Source: Hyphomicrobiales bacterium
GTDB lineage: Bacteria; Pseudomonadota; Alphaproteobacteria; Rhizobiales; Rhizobiaceae
NCBI GenBank assembly: GCA_900469475.1
Contig: UBXG01000010.1
Span: 111,952-175,951, forward strand
Direction of reading: 5' to 3'
Length of the DNA stretch: 64,000 bases
Both the position numbers and the translations under genes were made by a program. Shown here one piece after another: positions 1 through 6,903 of this stretch; position 1 is the first letter of the stretch, and each line of letters begins with the position of its first letter. Under the pieces are notes generated by a model. It had not been told where the DNA came from, did not search any database, and saw nothing but the letters and a program-made list of their open reading frames with translations.

Positions 1-675
1 GAAGGAGGCTGGCTCCTTTACCGGACCGCCGTGACCGGGCAGAAACAACCGGTCGTCGCGTGCAAGAAGACGTTCCAGCGAGGTCATATAATCCGCCATC
101 GAACCATCCGGCGGCGCGACGATCGAGGTCGCCCAGGCCATGACATGGTCGGCCGAAAAGACGATGCCGGTGCCGTCGAGTGCGAAGCAGGCGTGGTTGG
201 CCGTATGGCCCGGCGTCAGCAGCGCCGTCAGCTGCCAGCCGTCTCCGGCGACGCTTTGACCATCGGCAAGCACGATGTCAGGCCGAAACTCCATGTCGGA
301 GCTTTCGGCAAAAGGATTAACCTCGCCCTGATGGAGCGGGCGCGCAGCACGGTGCGGCCCTTCGCCGACGGTCAGCGCCCCCGTTGCCTCCTTCAATCGC
401 TTGGCCAGCGGCGAGTGATCGCGATGGGTGTGGCTGACGAAGATATGCGTGACCTCGCGCCCCTTCAGCGCCGCCATCAGGGCAGCGAAATGCTCGTCAT
501 TCTCCGGACCGGGATCGATGACGGCGACGGAAGGGCCGCCGACGATGTAGCTGTTGGTGCCGTGGAACGTGAAGGCGCTGGGATTGTTGACCGTCATCCG
601 CTCGATACCGGGCGCAATGGGAACGGCCCGGCCATAGGCGGGTTCGAAGGCGAGGTCGAAGTCAGGCGTACTCAT
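1..675 (-). CDS. MBL-fold metallo-hydrolase (C-terminus outside window)
   Basis: Metallo-beta-lactamase fold hydrolase, 225 residues visible; the C-terminus runs off the left edge. The zinc-binding motif H-T-H-R-D-H is read about 80 residues in, preceded by a conserved F-H-G-T-N-S-Y segment and I-D-P-G-P, the pattern of the glyoxalase II/LACTB2-like branch. A later G-H-T-A-N-H supplies another metal ligand and G-H-G-G-P lies near the cut end. The ATG at 675 overlaps the TGA of the upstream cupin gene in an ATGA arrangement, so the two are probably coupled in translation. The substrate cannot be told from sequence; thioester or hydroxyacyl-glutathione hydrolysis is typical of the family. Confidence 0.85.
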   Translation of the reverse strand, partial: MSTPDFDLAFEPAYGRAVPIAPGIERMTVNNPSAFTFHGTNSYIVGGPSVAVIDPGPENDEHFAALMAALKGREVTHIFVSHTHRDHSPLAKRLKEATGALTVGEGPHRAARPLHQGEVNPFAESSDMEFRPDIVLADGQSVAGDGWQLTALLTPGHTANHACFALDGTGIVFSADHVMAWATSIVAPPDGSMADYMTSLERLLARDDRLFLPGHGGPVKEPASF

Positions 676-974
676 GATTGTTTGTATTCGATTTCGATAA
701 AGGACATCGGCTCGGTGCCGGCATTGACGACATTGTGCTCGGCGCCTGCCTCACGCCGATAGGCGGCACCCTTGGCGATATCGACCCGCCTGTCGCCGCC
801 CGGCTCCTCCAGCAGAAACTGGCAATCGGTCATCGGCACCACGACATAGCCGAGGCCATGGACATGATGCCCGGTATCGGCGCCCGGCTCGAAATCCCAG
901 CGCGTGATGCGGCAAACCGCGTCATCGAGAAGCACGGTAGGCACAGCCGGAGGGCGGGCGCGAAACTGGCTCAT
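672..974 (-). CDS. Small cupin-domain protein
   Basis: A 100-residue single-domain cupin. The stretch W-D-F-E-P-G-A-D-T-G-H-H-V-H matches cupin motif 1 with its metal-binding histidines, and G-A-E-H-N-V-V-N matches motif 2. ATG at 974 is chosen because AAGGAGG sits just upstream; an in-frame TTG directly before it is a less likely start. The gene overlaps the metallo-hydrolase by four bases and probably forms a two-gene operon with it. Function is unknown; small cupins of this kind are often isomerases, dioxygenases or sugar-binding proteins, and nothing here decides between them. Confidence 0.8.
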   Translation of the reverse strand: MSQFRARPPAVPTVLLDDAVCRITRWDFEPGADTGHHVHGLGYVVVPMTDCQFLLEEPGGDRRVDIAKGAAYRREAGAEHNVVNAGTEPMSFIEIEYKQS

Positions 975-1132
975 CAAGCCTCCTTATTTGGAATGCAGTG
1001 CAACAAGACCTATCATAGCCGCCTGGAAAGCACACAGAAATATGCGTCCGTGCATCACTTAGTCATTGTAGCGCGATGCGACCTTTGCTAATCAGACGCC
1101 GGTTTGGCTGGCATGACAGCCATTTCCCATGT

Positions 1133-1207
1133 TGGGGCGTCGCCAAGCGGTAAGGCACCGGTTTTTGGTACCGGCATTCCCAGGTTCGAATCCTGGCGCC
1201 CCAGCCA
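1133..1207 (+). tRNA. tRNA-Gln (anticodon TTG)
   Basis: A complete cloverleaf can be drawn. The acceptor stem is TGGGGCG with CGCCCCA, the D arm GCC/GGC, the anticodon stem CCGGT/ACCGG around loop TTTTGGT, and the T arm CCAGG/CCTGG around TTCGAAT. Discriminator G and an encoded CCA end follow. Loop position gives anticodon TTG, which reads CAA glutamine codons. Confidence 0.96.
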
Positions 1208-1263
1208 CATCCTATCCTCTTTGTACTGAGACAGTGGTCGCTAGGTGCGCGACTCCAAACGCA

Positions 1264-1288
1264 ACGGGCGACCTTTCAGGCCGCCCGT
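1264..1288. terminator. Hairpin between tRNA-Gln and convergent lipoprotein gene
   Basis: ACGGGCG and CGCCCGT arms, with further CC/GG pairing inside, enclose a short loop. The hairpin sits between the 3' ends of tRNA-Gln and the convergent lipoprotein gene, and a T-rich stretch follows on the plus strand. It probably terminates tRNA transcription and possibly the lipoprotein mRNA as well. Confidence 0.55.
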
Positions 1289-1318
1289 TTATATTGTCTC
1301 GGGATGAAGCTTTTGGCC

Positions 1319-1744
1319 TTAGTCCGCTTGTTCAGCTTTTGCAGTCTTTTCCGGCGGAGCCAGAAGCTCGGCGCAATAGGACGAACCGCTGACGCCAGGC
1401 TGGTCGCCGAGAATCTTGACCGAGCGGATTTCGTAGCTCTGGTTGGTGACGATGTCGGCCTTGCAGCTGAGGGAGCGCTTGCCGGCTTTCTTGCCTTCCT
1501 TGTTGACGACGGTGACGTTCTTGTAGCCGCCACGCCAAGTGTAGACGCGATTGCCGCCTTCGTCGCGGTCGGAGAGCGGCGGTCCGTAAGCCGCGAAGAA
1601 GCGGCCTGCAGACTGGCCCTGCCAGCGATCCTGAACGGGGTTCTTCGCAAGCAGCGGCAGGGCTGCTGTCGTTGTTGTCGTCGTGGTGCTGCAACCGGCC
1701 AGCGCCAGCAACAGTCCAGCCGCGGTGATCATGCGGATATTCAT
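1319..1744 (-). CDS. Small hypothetical lipoprotein
   Basis: A 141-residue protein with a short lipoprotein signal peptide ending in the lipobox L-A-G-C (lipidated Cys near residue 18), followed by a run of seven threonines. The mature part includes F-F-A-A-Y-G-P-P-L-S-D and Y-T-W-R-G-G-Y, a pattern seen in small rhizobial outer-envelope proteins, and has two later cysteines that could form a disulfide. I do not recognise a named family. It stands alone between two tRNA genes, convergent with tRNA-Gln. Confidence 0.75.
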   Translation of the reverse strand: MNIRMITAAGLLLALAGCSTTTTTTTAALPLLAKNPVQDRWQGQSAGRFFAAYGPPLSDRDEGGNRVYTWRGGYKNVTVVNKEGKKAGKRSLSCKADIVTNQSYEIRSVKILGDQPGVSGSSYCAELLAPPEKTAKAEQAD

Positions 1745-2047
1745 CGTGTCGTCCTTGAGCTTCTGTCACGCAAAGGTCGCGGAAAAGCCGCGCTGTCCCA
1801 CGACATTTCCACCTGTCCCGCTTAGGGCTTTAGCGCCAAAGCCGGCAAAAGAAAATTCCTATCATTGTGTACAAACGGGATTTTACTTGATCTGTTGCGT
1901 CTTTTGCACGCCGGCATTTTCGGCCGCTGTTTCCTGCCGATTTTCTAGGCAGATGCGGGTGTAATTTTTTCGTCAAAAATCAAAGGGTTTTTTGAGATTG
2001 GTGCTTGTGCATCAAAAATGGCTGGTCTATAGAAGCGCCGCTGGTCA
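1745..2047. other. Intergenic region between lipoprotein gene and tRNA-Pro
   Basis: About 300 bases with no convincing gene. It must hold the minus-strand promoter of the lipoprotein gene. At its right end is the likely tRNA-Pro promoter, listed separately. The right half is AT-rich compared with the flanks. Confidence 0.6.
2005..2033 (+). promoter_or_regulatory. Likely sigma70-type promoter of tRNA-Pro
   Basis: TTGTGC (2005-2010) and TATAGA (2028-2033) are separated by 17 bases and end 14 bases before the mature tRNA 5' end. This fits the rhizobial housekeeping consensus CTTGAC-N17-CTATAT reasonably well. Confidence 0.55.
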
Positions 2048-2124
2048 CGGAGTGTAGCGCAGTCTGGTAGCGCACCACGTTCGGGACGTGGGGGTCGAGT
2101 GTTCGAATCACTCCACTCCGACCA
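2048..2124 (+). tRNA. tRNA-Pro (anticodon CGG)
   Basis: The acceptor stem is CGGAGTG with CACTCCG, the D arm GCGC/GCGC, the anticodon stem CCACG/CGTGG around TTCGGGA, and the T arm GAGTG/CACTC around TTCGAAT. Discriminator A and an encoded CCA follow. The anticodon is CGG, reading CCG proline codons. Confidence 0.96.
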
Positions 2125-2504
2125 GCTTAAAATACTGATCCTGTTCCCGAAAAATCCCCCGTTTAAGAATACTGTCTGGCTGGCTTGCGCAAGGCCGGAG
2201 TGGTTCCGCTAATATCGTCGCGGCATTTCTATTACGCCGTCCCGCTCCCCGCTGCGGGCCGTATGGAGTTTTGCTACAATTCTTCTGGTGCCCGTCGGCC
2301 GTTTCCCCACTCCATCGGCTCACATCCAAACCACGTCTTAGATATGCTTTTGCAAAACCGGCTCTTTTTGTCGCCCGAAGCACCATGTACAAGGAAGAGG
2401 GACGTGCATCCGACTCAGGGCGAGAGTTCGGCTGGCAGGTGTTGGAGCGGAGTAACGGAATGGATCTTGTGGACGGGGTGGCCAGATTGGTTGGGGAGAC
2501 GATC
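2125..2504. other. Intergenic or 5' region before pentapeptide gene
   Basis: No independent gene is convincing here. The downstream reading frame stays open through part of it, with possible starts near 2385 and 2460, so part could be coding. The lack of a family-like sequence and the better ribosome site at 2505 argue against this. Confidence 0.45.
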
Positions 2505-3269
2505 ATGGGGTGGCGCCGGCGTAACGATGCTTTGCGCGGTGATGCTGTCGGAAAGAGATCGGGAATCGCAACCTTCTTTGGGGTGCCGGCGTTGAGCGCC
2601 GCATTTCTTCTGGGTTCCGGCGGTAGTGCCCTGCGCGCCGGCGATTGCGGCAATGTCGCCGGGCCGGGACTGGATTGGAGTGGCTGCAGCAAGGCCAATA
2701 TCATGCTGCAGAGCAGCGACCTGAAAGGCGCCAATCTGGCCGGCGCGCATTTCGACAGCACTGATCTCAGCGACACCAACCTGACCTCGGCCAACCTCGA
2801 AAAGGCTACCCTCGTGCGTGCCTGGCTGAAGAATGCCAAGGCCGATGGCGCCAACTTCGCCAAGATCGAGGCATACCGCTCCGATTTCAGCAACGCTAAT
2901 GCCAACGGCGCGTCCTTTGCCAATGCCGAATTGCAGCGGGCCGAATTTGCCGGCGCACAGCTGAAGAACGCTGATTTTCAGAAAGCGGAACTCGGCCGCG
3001 CCGATTTCGACAAGGCCGTACTGACGGGGGCGAATTTCTCCTTCGCCAATCTCTCGCGCGCGACCTTGAACGGTGCGGTGATGGACGGATCGACCTCCTT
3101 CAGCGGCGCCTTCATGTATCTGACGCGCATCGAGGGTCTCGATCTGTCGAACGCAAGCGGTCTGCAGCAGGCCCAGATCAATCTGGCTTGCGGGGACAAT
3201 ACGACCATATTGCCGTCTTGGCTGAAGGCGCCGTCCAGCTGGCCTTGCCCTCCCGACGATAAGGACTGA
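2505..3269 (+). CDS. Pentapeptide-repeat protein, probably exported
   Basis: A 254-residue protein built mostly of pentapeptide repeats of the A(D/N)LXX type from about residue 55 to 215 (for example L-K-G-A-N-L-A-G-A-H-F, T-S-A-N-L-E-K-A-T-L), which fold into a right-handed beta-helix. The N-terminus has basic residues and then a hydrophobic segment resembling a signal peptide, followed by D-C-G-N-V; cysteines near both ends of the repeat region may form disulfides. ATG 2505 is preferred because GGGGAG lies nine bases upstream; ATG 2460 and an ATG near 2385 are in frame and possible. The role of the family is usually unknown; some members bind gyrase, but export makes that unlikely here. Confidence 0.75.
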   Translation: MGWRRRNDALRGDAVGKRSGIATFFGVPALSAAFLLGSGGSALRAGDCGNVAGPGLDWSGCSKANIMLQSSDLKGANLAGAHFDSTDLSDTNLTSANLEKATLVRAWLKNAKADGANFAKIEAYRSDFSNANANGASFANAELQRAEFAGAQLKNADFQKAELGRADFDKAVLTGANFSFANLSRATLNGAVMDGSTSFSGAFMYLTRIEGLDLSNASGLQQAQINLACGDNTTILPSWLKAPSSWPCPPDDKD

Positions 3270-3306
3270 TAGTCTCTCCAGGACGGAACTTTGAAAGACC
3301 AAGTCA

Positions 3307-3804
3307 ATGTTTGCAGAAAAAGCGGTCCAGCACGACAGCAAATCCGAATTCTATCGAGAACTTGCGGATCAGCTGAAGGCCTTGCTTGACGGTGAGCACG
3401 ATTGGATTGCCAACGCGGCCAATACTTCTGCATTGATCTACCAGATGCTGCCGGACCTCAATTGGGCGGGCTTCTATTTCCTTCAGCGGGAAGACGAGCT
3501 TGTGCTGGGGCCGTTCCAGGGCAAGCCAGCCTGCGTCCGCATTGCCGTCGGTCGCGGCGTCTGCGGTACGGCGGTCGAAAGGGCGCAGTCGATCCTCGTC
3601 GAGGACGTGCATGCCTTTCCCGGTCACATTGCCTGCGATGCGGCCTCGCGCTCGGAGCTGGTCGTGCCGCTCCTTCGCAATGGAAAGGTCTTCGGCGTCA
3701 TCGATCTCGACAGCCCGCTTCCCGGCCGCTTTGATGGTGACGATCAGGCCGGCATCGAGGCGCTTGCCGCGATTTATGCTGCCTCAAGCGAAGCGAATAG
3801 GTAA
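3307..3804 (+). CDS. msrC: Free methionine-(R)-sulfoxide reductase (GAF domain)
   Basis: A 165-residue single GAF-domain enzyme that reduces free L-methionine-(R)-S-oxide. The three family cysteines are at residues 76, 86 and 110 (P-A-C-V-R-I, G-V-C-G-T-A, H-I-A-C-D-A); their spacing of 10 and 24 equals that of E. coli YebR (84, 94, 118, from memory). The W-A-G-F-Y core and the C-terminal I-D-L-D-S-P also fit. It is followed within 200 bases by msrB and msrA, so free and protein-bound methionine sulfoxide repair are grouped here. The start has no strong ribosome site. Confidence 0.9.
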   Translation: MFAEKAVQHDSKSEFYRELADQLKALLDGEHDWIANAANTSALIYQMLPDLNWAGFYFLQREDELVLGPFQGKPACVRIAVGRGVCGTAVERAQSILVEDVHAFPGHIACDAASRSELVVPLLRNGKVFGVIDLDSPLPGRFDGDDQAGIEALAAIYAASSEANR

Positions 3805-3986
3805 AGCGCGGGAAGGGTGAGGCGTCACGCCGTCGTGATCGATATGGCAAATAGATCATGCGATGCCTATATTGGCTCTGCAACCACTCCCTTAGCGCTG
3901 ATCGAGCTTATTCCGGCCTTCTCCAGTCCTCATTGAGGGCGTCAGGCCAAGCTCGGAAGGCGTGCCAAGGGGCAAGGAGAACAACA

Positions 3987-4436
3987 ATGGGCAAATACAG
4001 CAAGACGGCAGAGGCCATCGCCAAGCTTACCCCTGAGCAGTATCGCGTGACGCAGCAGAGCGGCACAGAACGTCCTGGCTCCGGTGAATATCTCTACAAC
4101 AAGCAATCCGGCATTTATGTCGACATCGTCTCCGGCGAGCCGCTTTTTGCCTCGGCCGACAAGTTCGATTCCGGCTGCGGCTGGCCGAGCTTTACCAAAC
4201 CGATCGAACCCGCCAATGTCAGCGAATTGACCGACAAGTCGCATGGCATGATCCGCGTCGAAGTACGCTCGGCCAATGGCGATAGCCACCTGGGCCATGT
4301 TTTCCCGGATGGGCCGATCGATCGCGGCGGCCTGCGCTATTGCATCAATTCCGCCTCGCTCCGCTTCGTGCCGCGTGACCGCATGGAGGCAGAGGGCTAT
4401 GGTGCCTATATCGATCAAGTGGAGGATGTAAGATGA
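3987..4436 (+). CDS. msrB: Peptide-methionine (R)-S-oxide reductase MsrB, zinc-free type
   Basis: A 149-residue MsrB that repairs methionine-R-sulfoxide in proteins using thioredoxin. The catalytic Cys is residue 119 ([11 protein letters not shown]), the probable resolving Cys residue 64 (S-G-C-G-W-P-S-F), and the [10 protein letters not shown] motif is present. The paired CxxC zinc motifs of E. coli-type MsrB are absent ([10 protein letters not shown] instead), so this is the zinc-free form. ATG 3987 follows AAGGAGA by six bases; the open frame upstream lacks family sequence. The stop overlaps the start of msrA (ATGA). Confidence 0.95.
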   Translation: MGKYSKTAEAIAKLTPEQYRVTQQSGTERPGSGEYLYNKQSGIYVDIVSGEPLFASADKFDSGCGWPSFTKPIEPANVSELTDKSHGMIRVEVRSANGDSHLGHVFPDGPIDRGGLRYCINSASLRFVPRDRMEAEGYGAYIDQVEDVR

Positions 4437-4960
4437 CAACGGAACGTGCAGTTCTCGCCGGCGGTTGCTTCTGGGGTATGCAGGATCTCATCCGCCGTTA
4501 CAATGGCGTCATCTCGACGCGCGTCGGCTACAGCGGCGGCGATGTCCGCAACGCCACCTATCGCAACCATGGCACCCATGCCGAGGCGATCGAGATCATT
4601 TTCGATCCGCAGAAGATCAGCTATCGCGATCTGCTGGAGTTCTTCTTCCAGATCCATGATCCCTCCACGCGCAACCGCCAGGGAAACGATGTCGGCTTGA
4701 GTTACCGCTCGGCGATCTTCTACACCAGCGAAGAGCAGAAGCAGGTTGCGCTGGATACCATCGCTGATGTCGACGCTTCCGGCCTGTGGCCTGGCAAGGT
4801 CGTCACCGAGGTCGCACCAGTCGGCGACTTTTGGCAGGCAGAGCCGGAGCACCAGGATTATCTGGAGCGCTATCCGAACGGCTATACCTGCCATTTTGTC
4901 CGGCCGGGCTGGAAACTGCCCCGCCGGCAGGCCGACGCAGCACAGCGCGCGGCCTCATGA
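4433..4960 (+). CDS. msrA: Peptide-methionine (S)-S-oxide reductase MsrA
   Basis: A 175-residue MsrA acting on the S epimer of methionine sulfoxide. The signature G-G-C-F-W-G places the catalytic Cys at residue 12, followed by the family's V-G-Y-S-G-G and [11 protein letters not shown] cysteine in Y-T-C-H-F near the C-terminus may serve in resolving. It overlaps msrB upstream (ATGA) and the DUF6314 gene downstream (ATGATGA), so three genes are coupled in translation. Confidence 0.96.
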   Translation: MTTERAVLAGGCFWGMQDLIRRYNGVISTRVGYSGGDVRNATYRNHGTHAEAIEIIFDPQKISYRDLLEFFFQIHDPSTRNRQGNDVGLSYRSAIFYTSEEQKQVALDTIADVDASGLWPGKVVTEVAPVGDFWQAEPEHQDYLERYPNGYTCHFVRPGWKLPRRQADAAQRAAS

Positions 4961-5373
4961 TGAAAGGATCGGCCGGTACTGACCGGCTGAACCTCTATCT
5001 CGGCACATGGGAGGTGAAGCGGCGAATCCTCGATCGCTTCAACTGCTCCCTGCTCACATTCGAAGGGCAGGCGTTTGTCACGCCTGTCCAGTTCGAGGAG
5101 CACGGTGAGACGCGAAGCGATCACGCAACACTGAGAAGTAGCCGCACATATCGGCTCGATGACGCGTACGACCATCTCGTCGTGCGCTTCCCCAATCTTT
5201 CGGAATTCATTCGCATCGGAGACAGTGCTTCGCAGCGCGTCACCCATCATTGCGGTCCTGATCTCTATCGGGGCCATCTGTTCTTTCGCTCGCCGGATGC
5301 TTGGGCGGAGGTGTGGCATGTGCGCGGGCCTAGAAAAAACTATCTGAGCCTCGCGCACTACCGGCGCGTTTAA
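4957..5373 (+). CDS. DUF6314 family protein
   Basis: A 138-residue protein matching my recollection of DUF6314. It opens with [11 protein letters not shown], has [11 protein letters not shown] in the middle and ends with [14 protein letters not shown], a lipocalin-like beta-barrel pattern. ATG 4957 is chosen because it overlaps the msrA stop; a second ATG follows directly. The longer open frame upstream is the msrA region read in another frame. No function is known. Coupling to msrA suggests a link with oxidative damage, which is inference only. Confidence 0.75.
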   Translation: MMKGSAGTDRLNLYLGTWEVKRRILDRFNCSLLTFEGQAFVTPVQFEEHGETRSDHATLRSSRTYRLDDAYDHLVVRFPNLSEFIRIGDSASQRVTHHCGPDLYRGHLFFRSPDAWAEVWHVRGPRKNYLSLAHYRRV

Positions 5374-5404
5374 CCTGAACCTGTCTCCCGAATGAGAGAC
5401 GGCG

Positions 5405-6463
5405 TTAGCGTGCCTGGCGCCATGCTCGAACGGCCTTTGCCAGGTCTTCCAGCGTACGAACCGAGGTCGGCCAGTCGATACAGCCATCGGTGATACTCTG
5501 GCCATAGACCAGCGGCTTGCCCGGCACGAGATCCTGGCGGCCGGCCACCAGATTGCTCTCCATCATCATGCCCTTGATCCGCCGGTCGCCGGCTGCAACC
5601 TGCTCGGCGACTGACGTGACGACGAGCGGCTGGTTTTCCGGATTCTTGCTGCTGTTGGCATGGCTGGCATCGATGATGATGCGCGGCTCGAGCCCGACCT
5701 TGAGGGATTGTTCCGCCGTTGCCTGCACGCTTGCGGCATCATAATTGGGCTCTTTGCCGCCGCGCAAGATGATATGGCAGTCCTCATTGCCGCGGGTCGA
5801 GGCGATCGCAGCAAGACCTTCCTTGGTCACGGCGGGGAAGTGATGCGGCTGTGATGCTGCGACGATCGCGTCGAGCGCGATGCGCACATCGCCATTCGTG
5901 CCATTCTTGAAACCGACGGGGCAGGAGAGGCCGGATGCCAGCTGACGATGCACCTGGCTCTCCGTTGTCCTCGCGCCGATCGCCCCCCAGCTCACCAGAT
6001 CGGAAATATATTGCGGCGTGATCGTATCGAGATATTCGCAGCCTGCCGGCAAGCCGATCTCGTTGACATCGAACAGCAGCTTGCGGGCAATGCGCAGACC
6101 TTCTTCGATGCGATAGCTGCCGTCGAGATGCGGGTCGTTGATCAGGCCCTTCCAGCCCACCGTCGTGCGCGGTTTCTCGAAATAGACGCGCATGATGATT
6201 TCGAGATCGTCGGCGAAGCGATCCCGCTGTTCTTTCAGTCGCGCCGCGTAATCGAGCGCTGCGGCCGGATCGTGGATGGAGCAGGGGCCGATGACGACGA
6301 TCAGCCGGTCGTCTTCATCACGCAGAATGTTGTGAACGGCGTTGCGCGCGCCGGTAACGGTCGCCGTCACGGCTTCGTCGCGAGGGATTTCGTTAATGAT
6401 CCGAGAGGGCGGCGTCAGCGCCGTGATCTCGACAATGCGCAAGTCGTCGGTGGAATTCAACAC
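5405..6463 (-). CDS. aroF: 3-deoxy-7-phosphoheptulonate synthase, type I (DAHP synthase)
   Basis: Condenses phosphoenolpyruvate and erythrose 4-phosphate, the first step of the shikimate pathway. The type I AroFGH signatures are clear: I-G-P-C-S-I-H-D, E-K-P-R-T-T-V-G-W-K-G, G-A-R-T-T-E-S-Q and K-N-G-T. I choose a GTG start at 6463 (352 residues). AAAAGGAA stands nine bases before it, while the upstream ATG at 6487 has no ribosome site and lies only about a dozen bases after a terminator U-tract. A Phe/Tyr-rich leader and hairpins precede it. Rhizobia usually carry a class II enzyme too, so this is probably the regulated Phe/Tyr-responsive isozyme; whether it is aroF- or aroG-like cannot be told. 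Confidence 0.93.
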   Translation of the reverse strand: MLNSTDDLRIVEITALTPPSRIINEIPRDEAVTATVTGARNAVHNILRDEDDRLIVVIGPCSIHDPAAALDYAARLKEQRDRFADDLEIIMRVYFEKPRTTVGWKGLINDPHLDGSYRIEEGLRIARKLLFDVNEIGLPAGCEYLDTITPQYISDLVSWGAIGARTTESQVHRQLASGLSCPVGFKNGTNGDVRIALDAIVAASQPHHFPAVTKEGLAAIASTRGNEDCHIILRGGKEPNYDAASVQATAEQSLKVGLEPRIIIDASHANSSKNPENQPLVVTSVAEQVAAGDRRIKGMMMESNLVAGRQDLVPGKPLVYGQSITDGCIDWPTSVRTLEDLAKAVRAWRQAR

Positions 6464-6503
6464 GGTATCGGTTCCTTTTGGGGTCATACCGTGGCGACAA
6501 AAA

Positions 6504-6526
6504 AGCCGCCAGGTAGACTAGCGGCT
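6504..6526 (-). terminator. Attenuator terminator (3:4 hairpin) upstream of DAHP synthase
   Basis: On the minus strand AGCCGCTAG pairs with CTGGCGGCT (nine pairs including one G-U) around loop TCTAC, followed at once by six T's (6499-6504 region). It is a textbook intrinsic terminator placed between the leader peptide and the DAHP synthase start. Confidence 0.85.
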
Positions 6527-6559
6527 GGTTCGGGTCTTTTGCTGTCGTGTCTCTTCTAA

Positions 6560-6634
6560 CTACGCACAGGCCCGCCTCCGCTGAGAGCAGCGGTACGAAT
6601 AAAATCGCGAGGCATATGCGAAGGTCAAAGACAT
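6560..6634 (-). CDS. Phe/Tyr-rich leader peptide of DAHP synthase attenuator
   Basis: A 24-codon reading frame starting ATG at 6634 and ending TAG at 6560. Codons 5, 7, 11, 12 and 14 are Phe, Tyr, Phe, Tyr, Tyr (T-F-A-Y-A-S-R-F-Y-S-Y); there is no Trp. A GAGACGA segment upstream could be a weak ribosome site. Codon 14 ends exactly where the 5' arm of the pause hairpin begins, as expected if a ribosome short of charged Tyr or Phe tRNA covers that arm. A possible -35 CTTGAC lies on the minus strand at 6699-6704. Confidence 0.75.
   Translation of the reverse strand: MSLTFAYASRFYSYRCSQRRRACA
6578..6593 (-). promoter_or_regulatory. Attenuator pause hairpin (1:2) and antiterminator strand
   Basis: CCGCTG-CTCT-CAGCGG forms a perfect six-pair hairpin overlapping the end of the leader peptide. 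The AGCGG in its 3' arm, plus a nearby GG, can instead pair with CCGCT and CC of the terminator's 5' arm (complement of 6518-6530). This gives the alternative antiterminator that attenuation needs. Confidence 0.7.
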
Positions 6635-6821
6635 GGGTCGTCTCTACGATAAAAAATGCCTGATGTCGATGAGGGAGAATGAGAATTGAGAGGGCAGCGT
6701 CAAGACGCCTTCATTCGGGAACGAAATGCCTGTCTGCCCGCTCCCGCACCCTTCTCGCCGAAGCCCCGGTAAGTTAATCCCCAGGCTCGCCGGAGAGAAA
6801 TAACGAACCCCTAGCTCGGAA

Positions 6822-6857
6822 GGATCGGCCCGACTTCGCTGGAAGTCAGGCCGATCC
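6822..6857 (-). terminator. Strong hairpin downstream of the porin gene
   Basis: GGATCGGCC and GACTTC pair with GAAGTC and GGCCGATCC around a four-base loop, with a single C/A mismatch: 15 pairs. It lies about 45 bases past the porin stop. There is no U-tract, so it may work as a 3' stabiliser or be helped by Rho rather than act as a simple intrinsic terminator. Confidence 0.55.
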
Positions 6858-6903
6858 CCATCCGATCAGGGGTCAAGTCAGATCAGATCTCGTAAACGAG
6901 CTA

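Noticed and set aside
5374..5404. Small GTCTC/GAGAC hairpin between DUF6314 and DAHP synthase, possible bidirectional terminator
   Set aside because: Only five pairs and no U-tract.
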